Below the pieces are notes generated by a model. It was not told the origin of the DNA, ran no database searches, and saw nothing but the letters and a program-made list of their open reading frames with translations. DNA of 64,000 bases from assembly GCA_963711725.1 (NCBI GenBank), contig CAVQFO010000043.1, forward strand, positions 124,001-188,000, given 5' to 3'. The stretch is from CAVQFO01 sp963711725 (lineage in GTDB: Bacteria; Pseudomonadota; Gammaproteobacteria; Nitrococcales; Aquisalimonadaceae). The position numbers were made by a program, and so were the translations under genes. Positions 56,577 through 64,000 of the stretch are shown one piece after another (positions within the stretch are counted from its first letter, which is position 1; each line of letters opens with the position of its first letter).

Positions 56577-57212
56577 CTACGCCACCACCGCATCCGGCTG
56601 CTGCTCCGGCCGGGCCACCGCAAATGCCTCCAGCCCCACGCAAGCCTCCTCGACCCGACCGAGCAACGGCCAACGCGCCGCATCCAACCCAAAATTCCGC
56701 GCATTCTGAAGCTGCGGCACAGCGAAGAGATCAGCCACGCTCGGCTGGTCGCCCACCAGAAACCGCCCGGCCGTCTCCCGCGCCGATGCCTCCAAAGCAT
56801 CCAGGCCACGCCCGATGTATTGCCGCGCCCATGCCTTCTGATCCACGCCGCGCGCCTCGATCTCGGCCAAGACCCCGCTGTTCTGCAGCGGCTGAGTCCC
56901 CGCATTGACCAACTCCGCAAGCTGCCGCGCACGGGCCCGCAAGTAAGGATCAGCGGGCAGAAGCGCCGGCGTGGGCACCGTCTCCTCGAGATATTCGATG
57001 ATGGCCACGGACTGTGAGATCCGCCGCCCGTCGTCCAGCTCCAGCGTGGGCACCTGCGCCATCGGGTTGACCGAACGATATGCATCACCCCGCTGCTCGC
57101 CGCCGTCCTTGAACAGGTTCACGGCGACGTATTCGTAGGCTATACCCTTGAAGGCCAGCGCAATGCGCACGCGCCACGAGGCCGAGGATCGCCAGAAGGA
57201 ATAGAGTTTCAC
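56577..57212 (-). CDS. maiA: Maleylacetoacetate isomerase (zeta-class glutathione S-transferase)
   Basis: The enzyme isomerises maleylacetoacetate (or maleylpyruvate) using glutathione. The zeta-class active-site motif SSASWRVRIALAFKG at about residues 11-25 and the glutathione-binding NPMAQVPTLELDDG and QSVAIIEYLEE are present; the usual SSCS cysteine is alanine here. Start is GTG 57212 (AGG 5 bases upstream) or GTG 57218, two codons earlier. No tyrosine- or gentisate-pathway partners are nearby, so its role is open. Confidence 0.88.
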   Translation of the reverse strand: MKLYSFWRSSASWRVRIALAFKGIAYEYVAVNLFKDGGEQRGDAYRSVNPMAQVPTLELDDGRRISQSVAIIEYLEETVPTPALLPADPYLRARARQLAELVNAGTQPLQNSGVLAEIEARGVDQKAWARQYIGRGLDALEASARETAGRFLVGDQPSVADLFAVPQLQNARNFGLDAARWPLLGRVEEACVGLEAFAVARPEQQPDAVVA

Positions 57213-57246
57213 TGACACCTCACACTCACGGCTCTTGCCGGGCTCT

Positions 57247-57302
57247 CTAGGTAGACGCTGATTTATTCACACAGCCACGTGAAAACATCAGCGTCTACCT
57301 AG
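57247..57302. repeat. Perfect 16-bp inverted repeat
   Basis: CTAGGTAGACGCTGAT (57247-57262) and its exact inverse ATCAGCGTCTACCTAG (57287-57302) flank a 24-base AT-rich loop. The right arm contains the stop codon of the secreted-protein gene at 57299. No T-run follows on either strand. It could be a terminator-like hairpin or the end of an inserted segment. Confidence 0.75.
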
Positions 57303-59128
57303 CGCCGAACCCTGGCCACGGAATACAGCGAGTTGGCCTGGTCGGAAGCGATCGTCCGACCTGTCACTCGGTCCTTGATCTCGATCGTGATACCCAACGT
57401 TTCGCTGGAATTCTGCGCTCTGATCAAAAATTTTCTACGCAGATCAACAACCAGGACATCTCCGCGCATGCTTCCGACCTCCCCGAGCTGCCAGGATTTC
57501 TTTTCCACAGAGCGATCATTCATCGCCAAGATCAGTGTCGTATCCTTGAAACAGGCGCGGACATCCACGGAAACCCCCGAAGTCCCGCACGAAACCAGAG
57601 CATAATAGGGGAACTCCTTCGCTTTCTCCTTTTCCGCAGCCCGATTGCGCTTGACCCGCTCCTTTTCTTCTGCGCGACGTCGCTCTACCAAGGCGGCCTT
57701 CTCTTCTTTTTCCGCCTTAAGATAAGCCGCAATAGTCATATTTTTGGCATCAGCCTTTTTCTTTACAGAGATAGCATGAAGCGCACCCTTCACCGTTCCC
57801 AAATCGGCCGATGGAATCTGACTCGCAACCTGGCGCTTGAATTCGTCGTATCTATCGTAAGTGGTGATGCCTTCCGATTGGAACGCCGCAATGGCTTTCT
57901 TATCGAAGCCGATATCTCTATAAAACCTATACTCCTCTCTTGATTTTATATTTAGTTCTTCATAGTAATCCTGGATGACTTTTAGCGGGTTCGACAATCG
58001 ATAATATTGATTTGGCAAACCATAGGCAACATTCTTTCTGTCCAGAGCAGTCTTTAATTTTTCTTTCTGCGACAGCGAAAGCACTATATATCGGCAGGAA
58101 TGCTTTTTTTCCTGCGTAAGATCGATAAACAACCGATTAAGGTCATCAAACCGGTCGGCTGAATAAATCCTCTTGAACGCCATGATACTAACGGCGTCGA
58201 GGCTTAGCTGATCGACCCCCGCAAGGGAGCAGAACCTGCCACTGTTCCTGGAGCCGTCCTTAAGACGGTCTTTGTTGGGTGCCCTGAAATTCTTGATTTC
58301 CAGCAATGAAAGTGTGTCAGGCCGCTTGGCCAAGGCGCGACGGTAATCCTCAGCCTCCTTCTGAAGCTCCTGCACTGCCTGTTTGTATAGTTTTTTCCGA
58401 GAAAACCAGCGCTTTTCAGCAAAGTACGGATAAGAAGTAAGTTTTCGATCGCTTTTAATTCGCTCTGCATCCAATATGCAAACACGGGGTGCAACGATAA
58501 CGTCGTACCCTTCGATGTCCCGTGCAAAACTTGGGCAGTTCTGCTCCAAGTATGGGTAGGGCTGAAACTTGCCCATACCCTTGCGCTTGGCCTTAGCACG
58601 AAAGGCCAAGCCAAAATCATTGCGCTTCAACCTTAAATATTTCACATCTTTGCTTTTGATGGGCTTACCGAAAAATGTTCTGTATTTAAACGCCTCAGCC
58701 ACCAATATCTTATTTATTCGATTATTGACCTCATAATCGCGGTAACTGAGCGTGGATGGCGAGAGATCCCGAGAATGAAGGTAGTAATCCGAAAACCCGT
58801 CAACAGGGGGCAGCAAGACCAGCAGCCTGGGTCGGGCGCCGTCCTTGAACTTCATTTCACCATTTATGGCCTCGTAAAAATTCGGGTTCTTGTGCCAATT
58901 ATCGAACATCACGAAATCAGGCACAAAATAGCCATACTCTTTCCCGTAGCTGGCATATTTTGCTTCCGCCCATTCTCCAGCAGGCTCGCCGGCTTCGACA
59001 GCGAATGGAAGGGGCGACTCTTGATCGGCTTCCTGGTCAGCACCCCGCGGGGTGGCCGCAGTGCAGTCCGTAGCCAGGCCAAGTGACAGGGCGAGAGCAA
59101 AAACAAAGATCTGGCTTTTTGATTTCAT
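57299..59128 (-). CDS. Secreted protein of unknown family, low GC
   Basis: I do not recognise this 609-residue protein. It has a signal peptide (MKSKSQIFVFALALSLGLAT, cleavage probably after TAA), then an acidic stretch, and a large alpha/beta region with six cysteines after the signal (NCPSF, VCILD, FCSLA, SCRYI, SCGTS, ACFKD), which could form three disulphides. A charged coiled coil (about 495-535, KAEKEEKAALVERRRAEEKE) precedes a C-terminal beta domain (about 545-609). ATG 59128 was chosen over 59155 because it directly starts the signal peptide. The gene is visibly AT-richer than all neighbours and lies between repeats and a transposase, suggesting acquisition by transfer. Confidence 0.82.
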   Translation of the reverse strand: MKSKSQIFVFALALSLGLATDCTAATPRGADQEADQESPLPFAVEAGEPAGEWAEAKYASYGKEYGYFVPDFVMFDNWHKNPNFYEAINGEMKFKDGARPRLLVLLPPVDGFSDYYLHSRDLSPSTLSYRDYEVNNRINKILVAEAFKYRTFFGKPIKSKDVKYLRLKRNDFGLAFRAKAKRKGMGKFQPYPYLEQNCPSFARDIEGYDVIVAPRVCILDAERIKSDRKLTSYPYFAEKRWFSRKKLYKQAVQELQKEAEDYRRALAKRPDTLSLLEIKNFRAPNKDRLKDGSRNSGRFCSLAGVDQLSLDAVSIMAFKRIYSADRFDDLNRLFIDLTQEKKHSCRYIVLSLSQKEKLKTALDRKNVAYGLPNQYYRLSNPLKVIQDYYEELNIKSREEYRFYRDIGFDKKAIAAFQSEGITTYDRYDEFKRQVASQIPSADLGTVKGALHAISVKKKADAKNMTIAAYLKAEKEEKAALVERRRAEEKERVKRNRAAEKEKAKEFPYYALVSCGTSGVSVDVRACFKDTTLILAMNDRSVEKKSWQLGEVGSMRGDVLVVDLRRKFLIRAQNSSETLGITIEIKDRVTGRTIASDQANSLYSVARVRR

Positions 59129-59176
59129 TGAGGTTCCGTAAGCGTCGCTGATCATTCAAACCCCGAGAACTTGCTC

Positions 59177-60327
59177 GGGACATCCATAACTTGTATTACG
59201 CACAATCAATACCTTACGTTATTTCTAACCCAACAACGAAGCCGCGACATCCGTGCCCTTCAGAAAACTTTGCCCCAGTGCTTGCGCCGCGGCGCGCATC
59301 GCCGTTAGCCGGCCCATCGCGCGCTGCATCGGGTAGTCATTCCGCCGTAGTGTACGGGCATAGGCTGCCTGTTGGATGCCCAACCGGCTGAGGATGGGTG
59401 GCAGTTGCTCGGGGACCGCTCCGTATTTATCTTCGCGCACTGCCCGCCCGAACCAGTCCACGAGTTGCAGATAATCCTCGAGCGTGAACGCGAACGTGTC
59501 CGATTCCCGCTCCGCTTCCCCCTTGAACGGCGCCAGCTCCGAAGGATTACCACTCCACGCTCGAGTCCGTTCCTGGATGGAGGTGAAATCAGAGCGTTCT
59601 GGAGTGTGCACCAATCCCACCCGAATGGGGTTGAGATCCACATAGGCCATGCACGAGAGAATCGCCCCATCATCCAGCAATGCCTGCGTCTTGAACCGCC
59701 CTTCCCAAAACCTCCCTTTGCAACCGTCCTCCTCATTGGCTTGGCGGACAATGGACTCGTTGAGGCAACGCATGAACCAGCTCAGATCACAGAGGCGTTC
59801 GCGAAATATCGACACATGGCGCTGTAGCCGTTGAAGCTCGGCACACCCCAGCTTCCCTCCCGCGCGGTACCGACGCACCAGCATCGGACCGCCAAACGGC
59901 TCCGACCACCGCCCCAGCATCTCGTCATCGCTCCAGCCAACCGCCTGTTCAGGACGGAGGCGCAGCACCAGATGGTAGTGATTGGACATCACCGCGTAGG
60001 CACACACGTCCAACGCGAACACGCGCGCCAAGCCTTTCATCCGATCCACGATCCACTGGCGACGATGGTCAAAACTCTTTCCAATGAAGCAGTCCCCGCC
60101 GCAAGAAAAAGGCGCAGCGCACACAGCGGCTGACGCAGTGGTAATAGTGCGTGGCCTCCAGCGAGACCAATTCTCGGCGGGCTCGCGTCATCGCGTTCCT
60201 CCCTGAATAAGGCGAAACTGTATATATGCACAGCCACAGGCTAGCGGAGCTAGCGGCCTGGATCAAGCGGATGAACAAGTAATTAGCGTAACGTATTGTA
60301 TTTACGGGTTTATAGTTGTGGATGTCC
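59177..60327 (-). mobile_element. Y1-transposase element with imperfect inverted ends
   Basis: The left end starts GGGACATCCATAACTTG at 59177 and runs about 42 bases to TTACG. The right end at 60286-60327 is its imperfect inverse, reading GGACATCCACAACTAT on the minus strand and closing with AATACGTTACGC. The ends enclose one transposase gene. Related end sequences recur at 61512-61553 and 61839-61879. HUH/Y1 elements often recognise subterminal hairpins rather than true terminal inverted repeats, so exact borders are uncertain. Confidence 0.65.
59225..60191 (-). pseudogene. REP-associated-type Y1 (IS200-like) transposase, frameshifted
   Basis: The protein belongs to the HUH single-strand transposases. 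It has the N-terminal LVSLEATHYYHCVSRCVR, the HUH motif in YAVMSNHYHLVLRL and the nucleophile tyrosine in CMAYVDLNPIRVGL, plus KGRFWEGRFK. The first about 28 residues (start ATG 60191) are in one frame and the rest in another; one extra T in a run of five (60106-60110, written as A on the plus strand) accounts for this, giving CAFSCGGDCFIGKSFDHRRQW when corrected. The C-terminal extension of about 120 residues is usual for this subgroup. Whether it is active depends on whether the T-run is real. Confidence 0.9.
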
Positions 60328-60612
60328 TACTTCTTTCTACTTCTTTGCTTCTTGTTCTGCCGAGTCCGGCCAAATGAGGCGCGAATACGACAGAGCACAG
60401 ATCTATCTCAGATGGCTGCCGTCATCAACGCGCTTCAAATCGGTATACCCAAGCGATAAACGGCCCCGCCCATTCGCCGCTATTACCCTGGACAGCTCCC
60501 TACCCGCGCCCGGCAGCGCGTGAACATTGCTCGGAAACGACTGTCCCTATTCATACCGTGCGCGGTATGTGCGCGGTCGTTATTCAGCGGACCGCAAACA
60601 AGGAGAAGCACC
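60328..60612. other. Intergenic region upstream of secreted-protein gene
   Basis: No gene is supported in these 285 bases. TTCTGCCGAGT near 60354 recurs at about 61494, next to another transposon-end-like sequence, so part of this stretch probably belongs to the repeat family. The promoter of the gene at 60613 should lie in the right half; AAGGAGAA is its ribosome site. Confidence 0.45.
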
Positions 60613-61110
60613 ATGCGCAAGAGATTCCTCGCGACTATCCTGATCGCACCGTTGGCCGCGCTGGCACTGGCCGGCAACGCCTGGGCCGCGGGCCCCGTCA
60701 AAATCAGCAAAATGGATGGCCCCTACAAACTGGTCCTGCAGCTACTACCCGCAGAACCATTTCTCTCCAAGTCCGAAATCAAAGCCGGAAAACACGGAAT
60801 GGACCGCATTAGGGGAGCAGCGGCCAACCCGCTACACGCCTCCACCGCACCCAATCACCATCTGATTGTTCACGTGCTGAACGCCAGCACCGGAAAAGCC
60901 GTGACCAACGCCGATGTCCGCATCAGCTACAACAAAGTCAGTTCCAGCGGCAAACCAAAAAACCTGCCGGTGGTGGAAATGCAGGCCAATGGCAAAGGTG
61001 TGGCGAGCACGCACTACGGCAATAACGTCCACCTCTCTTCTGGGCGCTACCTGATCTGGGTCCGCGTTGATCACGGCACGGTGATCAAATTCGTGGTTCA
61101 CGCCAGCTAG
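60613..61110 (+). CDS. Small secreted protein with Ig-like (YtkA-type) beta domain
   Basis: The 165-residue product has a signal peptide (ATILIAPLAALALAGNAWA) and a mature domain with the pattern HHLIVHVLNASTGKAVTNADVRISY, ending in RVDHGTVIKFVVHAS. This resembles YtkA/FixH-like immunoglobulin-fold periplasmic domains, some of which handle metals; it is a fold guess only. AAGGAGAA precedes ATG 60613. The gene stands alone between repeat sequences. Confidence 0.75.
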   Translation: MRKRFLATILIAPLAALALAGNAWAAGPVKISKMDGPYKLVLQLLPAEPFLSKSEIKAGKHGMDRIRGAAANPLHASTAPNHHLIVHVLNASTGKAVTNADVRISYNKVSSSGKPKNLPVVEMQANGKGVASTHYGNNVHLSSGRYLIWVRVDHGTVIKFVVHAS

Positions 61111-61192
61111 GAAAACGCTGATCGGCTGGAAGACCGCAACACCCACGACGTTGTCCGAGATAATGCCGTGGGTTTCTCAAGAAAGGATTCTT

Positions 61193-61480
61193 CTAGGCTG
61201 ATTCATAGCTAATCAAATCCACGTCCGCTGCCTGAGTGCGCAATGGAATGAGTTCCTGATACGCAGCCGAGTTATACCATTTGACCACCGATTCAGGATT
61301 TGGAAAGCGAATAACAACCGTATCCGTGTGATCGTGTTGCCCGCTCAGCACGGCCATCAGCTTTCCCCGGAGAACTAGCTCGCCCTCCCAGGGCGCTAAC
61401 GTCTCCGGCACCCGGTTCCGATACTCAGCCCACTTATCTGGATCTTTCACAGTAACGTGGCCTATAACGTATGCCGCCAT
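61193..61480 (-). CDS. DUF1330-family protein
   Basis: The 95-residue product is a single ferredoxin-like-fold domain of the DUF1330 family: MAAYVIGHVTVKDPDKWAEY, then VRF-type strand DTVVIRFPNPESVVKWYNSAAYQ and ELIPLRTQAADVDLISYES. The family's function is not established. It is convergent with the secreted-protein gene; the gap between them contains CACCCACGAC, similar to the transposon-end repeat. Confidence 0.88.
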   Translation of the reverse strand: MAAYVIGHVTVKDPDKWAEYRNRVPETLAPWEGELVLRGKLMAVLSGQHDHTDTVVIRFPNPESVVKWYNSAAYQELIPLRTQAADVDLISYESA

Positions 61481-61511
61481 AGTTTCTTACCTGTTCTGCC
61501 GAGTTTGGCTT

Positions 61512-61879
61512 GGGACACCCAAGACTTTCACTTCACACAATCAGTATCTTACGCCATTCGCGACCTCGCGGCAGAAGTGGACTCCCCGTGTTTGCGGAAG
61601 ACTCACTGCCGAGCACACACGGAAACCCGAGCTTGCCCGCCCACGCGCTCCCCTCGGCAGAGACACGGACAGTGTGCCCAGCGGCTAACGCGATCGCAGT
61701 ACGGAGTCGCCCCCAGCAAGATCAGCTCACGGCACGCTCGGGTGATGTGTTCTTTCTTGAACGGACCGGCCGATTCCTTCTTCGGAAAACGCGAGCGGGA
61801 AGAGCCAAGCGGGATAGACGAGGGAGACCCGGGTTTCGGTTAACTATCTGATTCTCCGACCATAAAGTCGTGGGTGTCC
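61512..61879. repeat. MITE-like segment bounded by transposon-end repeats (368 bp)
   Basis: GGGACACCCAAGACTTTCAC at 61512 begins a 42-base sequence that matches the left end of the Y1 element (59177) at about 32 of 42 positions, ending CTTACG at 61553. An inverse relative lies at 61839-61879 (GGACACCCACGACTTTATGG on the minus strand). No convincing protein is encoded between them. A non-autonomous derivative of the Y1 element is the likely origin. Confidence 0.6.
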
Positions 61880-62483
61880 AGGTTCTCCCCAGCCCCGCCT
61901 AGGTTTCCCCCCACCGACCCTCCGACGTCTCCCCATTTCGAAAATCTCGTCTACACTTTCCTATCAATCGTTTCAGGTCACGAACCAGAACCAATGGCTG
62001 GACACCTAAAACCGTTGCCGTTCAAGCCGCCAACTCCCTGGCCGACGCCTCAAAAGGGCACCGCCGGGAAACGGACATCTCGCCCTGCCACCCCGGTGGG
62101 GCCGCCCCCTTTTTCCTTTCAGACTGCTCACCGGCAAGAACGCGTGTTTCTTCACGACTCGCGCTACTCGCCGGAAGACGGACTTTGCAATCCGCGAAAC
62201 GGTGGCCGATTGACCGTGCGTAACCGGACAACCCGACCGGCCGGCCCGCGGATTCAAAGGGGCGCCCGACCCGATTGCCGGGCAACGGGCTTTTCGCGCA
62301 TAGGCGCAAACATCCGGTGAGACGACCACGGCGGGCAGTCCGGCTGCTGCCGGAAAACCGCCGTGTGGAATGCCGTGGCAGGGCGCGCAGGCACTGCACG
62401 GGCCACGGCGGCATCACGGTGGAATACGGAACCAACCCACCCACCGCGCCGCCTCGCCGAACGCGAGCTGGAGGAGAAAAACG
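61880..62483 (+). promoter_or_regulatory. Long non-coding leader of the ABC transporter operon with two hairpins
   Basis: I find no supportable gene here; open frames on both strands are Pro/Arg-rich and lack conservation. Two GC-rich hairpins follow one another near the right end: CACGGCGG/CCGCCGTG (62327-62365, with an inner stem CCGGC/GCCGG) and TGCCGTGGC/GCCACGGCGGCA (62371-62413). GGAGGAG precedes ATG 62484. A structured 5' leader is possible; it does not match a riboswitch I know. Confidence 0.5.
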
Positions 62484-63734
62484 ATGACCACTCAAGACAA
62501 ATCGGGCATCACGAGGCGAGATTTGCTCAAGGCCGGTGCGGCCGTCAGTGCGGCCGGCGTCTTCGGGCCGTACGTGAACTTCGCCAAGGCGGCCGAGGAA
62601 GTGAAGATCGGCGTGCTGGACCCACTGACGGGCACCTACGCCGCACTAGGCGAAAACGAAGTGAACGGCGCCAAGATGGCGGCCAAGCAGCTCAACGCCA
62701 AGAACGGCATCCTCGGCCGTAAAGTCACCCTGCACGTGGAAGACACCGCCGCCGACGTGGGCACGGCCGTGCAGAAGACCAACAAACTGATCGACCGCGA
62801 CAACGTCGCCTTCTGCATGGGTGCCGTCTCCTCAGCGGTGGCGCTGGCCATTGCCCAAGCCGCACACCAGAAGGGCAAGGTCTACATGGTCACCGGCGGC
62901 CATACCGATTCGGTCACCGGCTCCAACTGCCGCTGGAACACCTTCCGTATCTGCACCACCACCTGGATGCTGGCGGCCGGCGTTGCCAAGACCCTGGCGG
63001 ACAAGTTCGGCAAGCGCTGGTACTTCATCACCCCCGACTACGCCTTCGGCCACACCGAGCAGGCTGCCTTCGCCAAGCTCAACAAGCAGATGGGCGGCAC
63101 GGTGCTGGGCAATGCCCTGGCGCCCTTGGGAACCACGGATTTCTCCTCCTATCTGATCAAGGCGAAATCCGCCAACCCGGACGTGCTGATCGTGCTGCAG
63201 GCCGGCAACGACCTGGTCAACTGCCTGAAGCAGGCCGCCGAGTTCGGCCTCAACAAGCAGATGTCCATCGCCGGCGGGCTGATGGAGCTGGAGGTGTTGC
63301 GAGCCCTGCCCGCCTCCGCACGCCTGGGGTGGTGGACGTTCGAGTGGTGGTGGGACCAGCCTGGTGTACCCCATGTCAAGGAGTTCGTGGCGGATTACCG
63401 CAAGGAGTTCGGCTCCTACCCCACCGCTCGGAGCTGGTTTGGCTTCGCCGGTCTGCACGCCCTGGCCTTGGGCGCCGAGAAGGCGAAGACCCTGGACTCC
63501 ATGAAAGTGGCCAAGGCCCTGGAGGGCCTGGAGCTACCGCCGGAGGTGGCCCTGGAGCCACACCATCCCACCATCCGTGCCGGCGACCACCAACTCCTCG
63601 CCACGGCGTTCCCGGGCAAGGTCAAGGCCGACGGCAAGTATCCGGACCTGTTCGATGTGGCGCGCGCCGTCCCCGGCAGCAGCATCGCCCTATCGGTGGA
63701 CGAAAAGGACTGCAAGATGAGCTATTCGTCCTGA
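62484..63734 (+). CDS. Branched-chain amino acid/amide ABC transporter, substrate-binding protein
   Basis: The 416-residue protein is a type I periplasmic binding protein of the LivK/AmiC/UrtA group. The N-terminus has a twin-arginine signal (GITRRDLLKAGAAVSAAGVF), so it is probably exported folded by Tat. The mature start EEVKIGVLDPLTGTYAALGENEVNGAKMA is typical of the Peripla_BP_6 family. The ligand cannot be deduced; branched-chain amino acids, urea and short amides are all seen in the family. A permease gene follows after a hairpin. Confidence 0.92.
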   Translation: MTTQDKSGITRRDLLKAGAAVSAAGVFGPYVNFAKAAEEVKIGVLDPLTGTYAALGENEVNGAKMAAKQLNAKNGILGRKVTLHVEDTAADVGTAVQKTNKLIDRDNVAFCMGAVSSAVALAIAQAAHQKGKVYMVTGGHTDSVTGSNCRWNTFRICTTTWMLAAGVAKTLADKFGKRWYFITPDYAFGHTEQAAFAKLNKQMGGTVLGNALAPLGTTDFSSYLIKAKSANPDVLIVLQAGNDLVNCLKQAAEFGLNKQMSIAGGLMELEVLRALPASARLGWWTFEWWWDQPGVPHVKEFVADYRKEFGSYPTARSWFGFAGLHALALGAEKAKTLDSMKVAKALEGLELPPEVALEPHHPTIRAGDHQLLATAFPGKVKADGKYPDLFDVARAVPGSSIALSVDEKDCKMSYSS

Positions 63735-63769
63735 CCTCGCGAAGGAAGCGTCCATACTGCAAAAAGAAG

Positions 63770-63796
63770 GCCTCGGAGCGCGGCGCGCTCCGAGGC
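63770..63796. terminator. Hairpin between binding-protein and permease genes
   Basis: GCCTCGGAGCGC pairs perfectly with GCGCTCCGAGGC around a three-base loop. There is no T-run on the plus strand, so it more likely stabilises the upstream mRNA or partly terminates, giving excess binding protein over permease; AAAAAG on its left would make it a terminator for minus-strand transcripts. Confidence 0.7.
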
Positions 63797-63840
63797 ACCT
63801 TCCCGTCCGGACCCGTTTCCGGTGCTGAGGAGATCATTCG

Positions 63841-64000
63841 ATGGAGCTGCTGTTCTTCAATACCTTTAACGGCCTGATCATCGGCGTGTTCTACGCGCTG
63901 ATGGCCATCGGGCTATCGTTGATACTTGGCCTCAACGGCGTCATCAATTTTGCCCACGGCGGCTTTTTGGCCCTGGGCGCCTACTTCGCCTACACGCTGG
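63841..64000 (+). CDS. Branched-chain amino acid ABC permease LivH-type, cut by window edge
   Basis: The first 53 codons read MELLFFNTFNGLIIGVFYAL, then MAIGLSLILGLNGVINFAHGGFLALGAY, the characteristic N-terminus of LivH/UrtB permeases with the NFAHGG motif. GAGGAG precedes ATG 63841 at good spacing. The rest lies outside the window. Confidence 0.93.
   Translation, partial: MELLFFNTFNGLIIGVFYALMAIGLSLILGLNGVINFAHGGFLALGAYFAYTL

Noticed and set aside
61874..62320. 148-codon open frame upstream of the ABC transporter operon
   Set aside because: It is Pro/Arg-rich without a recognisable fold, overlapped by similar frames on the other strand, and lacks a good ribosome site.
62100..62483. Guanidine (ykkC), glycine or similar known riboswitch before the ABC transporter
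   Set aside because: I looked for the conserved core sequences of these classes and did not see them; only generic hairpins are supported.

Overview
The window reads as chromosome from a GC-rich (visually about 65% G+C) gammaproteobacterium. The evidence is a fused nuoCD gene with Pseudomonas-type motifs, TamA/TamB, SrkA, RhlB, YheS plus SlyX, Uup, AcpH, a GspA/GspB pair and REP repeats built on TGTAGGAGCGG. The genus cannot be fixed by eye; a Chromatiales-like lineage is a guess. No rRNA, tRNA, CRISPR array or prophage was seen.

Layout. 1-7.3 kb (minus): a tightly coupled srkA-tamA-tamB-ygjP-like chain for protein quality control and outer-membrane assembly; tamA has one frameshift. 7.5-13.2 kb: a diguanylate cyclase, RhlB helicase and a large frameshifted lipoprotein ending at a strong terminator. 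13.2-18.1 kb: a CHASE2 adenylate cyclase followed by overlapping genes for an SH3 protein, an M48 protease and a FadL-like outer-membrane protein. 18.2-27.5 kb: housekeeping and small-metabolism genes (thioesterases, Tag, AcpH, lipid kinase, EamA transporter, host-attachment-like protein plus kinase-fold protein, divergent PRPP synthetase). 27.7-34 kb: chemoreceptor, ExeA/GspA and GspB, PHP phosphoesterase, PilZ protein. 34-41.4 kb: hydrolase, two ABC-F ATPases, SlyX, HD-GYP phosphodiesterase. 41.7-56.4 kb: complete complex I operon nuoA-B-CD-E-F-G-H-I-J-K-L-M-N. 56.4-62.5 kb: accessory, repeat-rich stretch with maleylacetoacetate isomerase, a low-GC secreted protein of unknown family, a frameshifted Y1 (REP-associated type) transposase with inverted ends, and a MITE-like derivative. 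62.5-64 kb: start of a branched-chain amino acid/amide ABC transporter operon.

Two things stand out. First, nuoCD-nuoG carries about fourteen single-base indels in 3.8 kb while nuoH-nuoN is clean; protein conservation continues across every shift, so sequencing or consensus error is the simplest explanation, and scattered single shifts occur elsewhere (tamA, lipoprotein, exeA, yheS-like, transposase). Second, two repeat families are present: REP/REPIN hairpins (32.3, 46.3 and 56.4 kb, one inside the nuo operon between nuoF and nuoG) and the 42-bp ends of the Y1 transposase. The most plausible undescribed functions are the 609-residue secreted protein at 57.3-59.1 kb and the SH3/M48/outer-membrane-protein module behind the CHASE2 cyclase.
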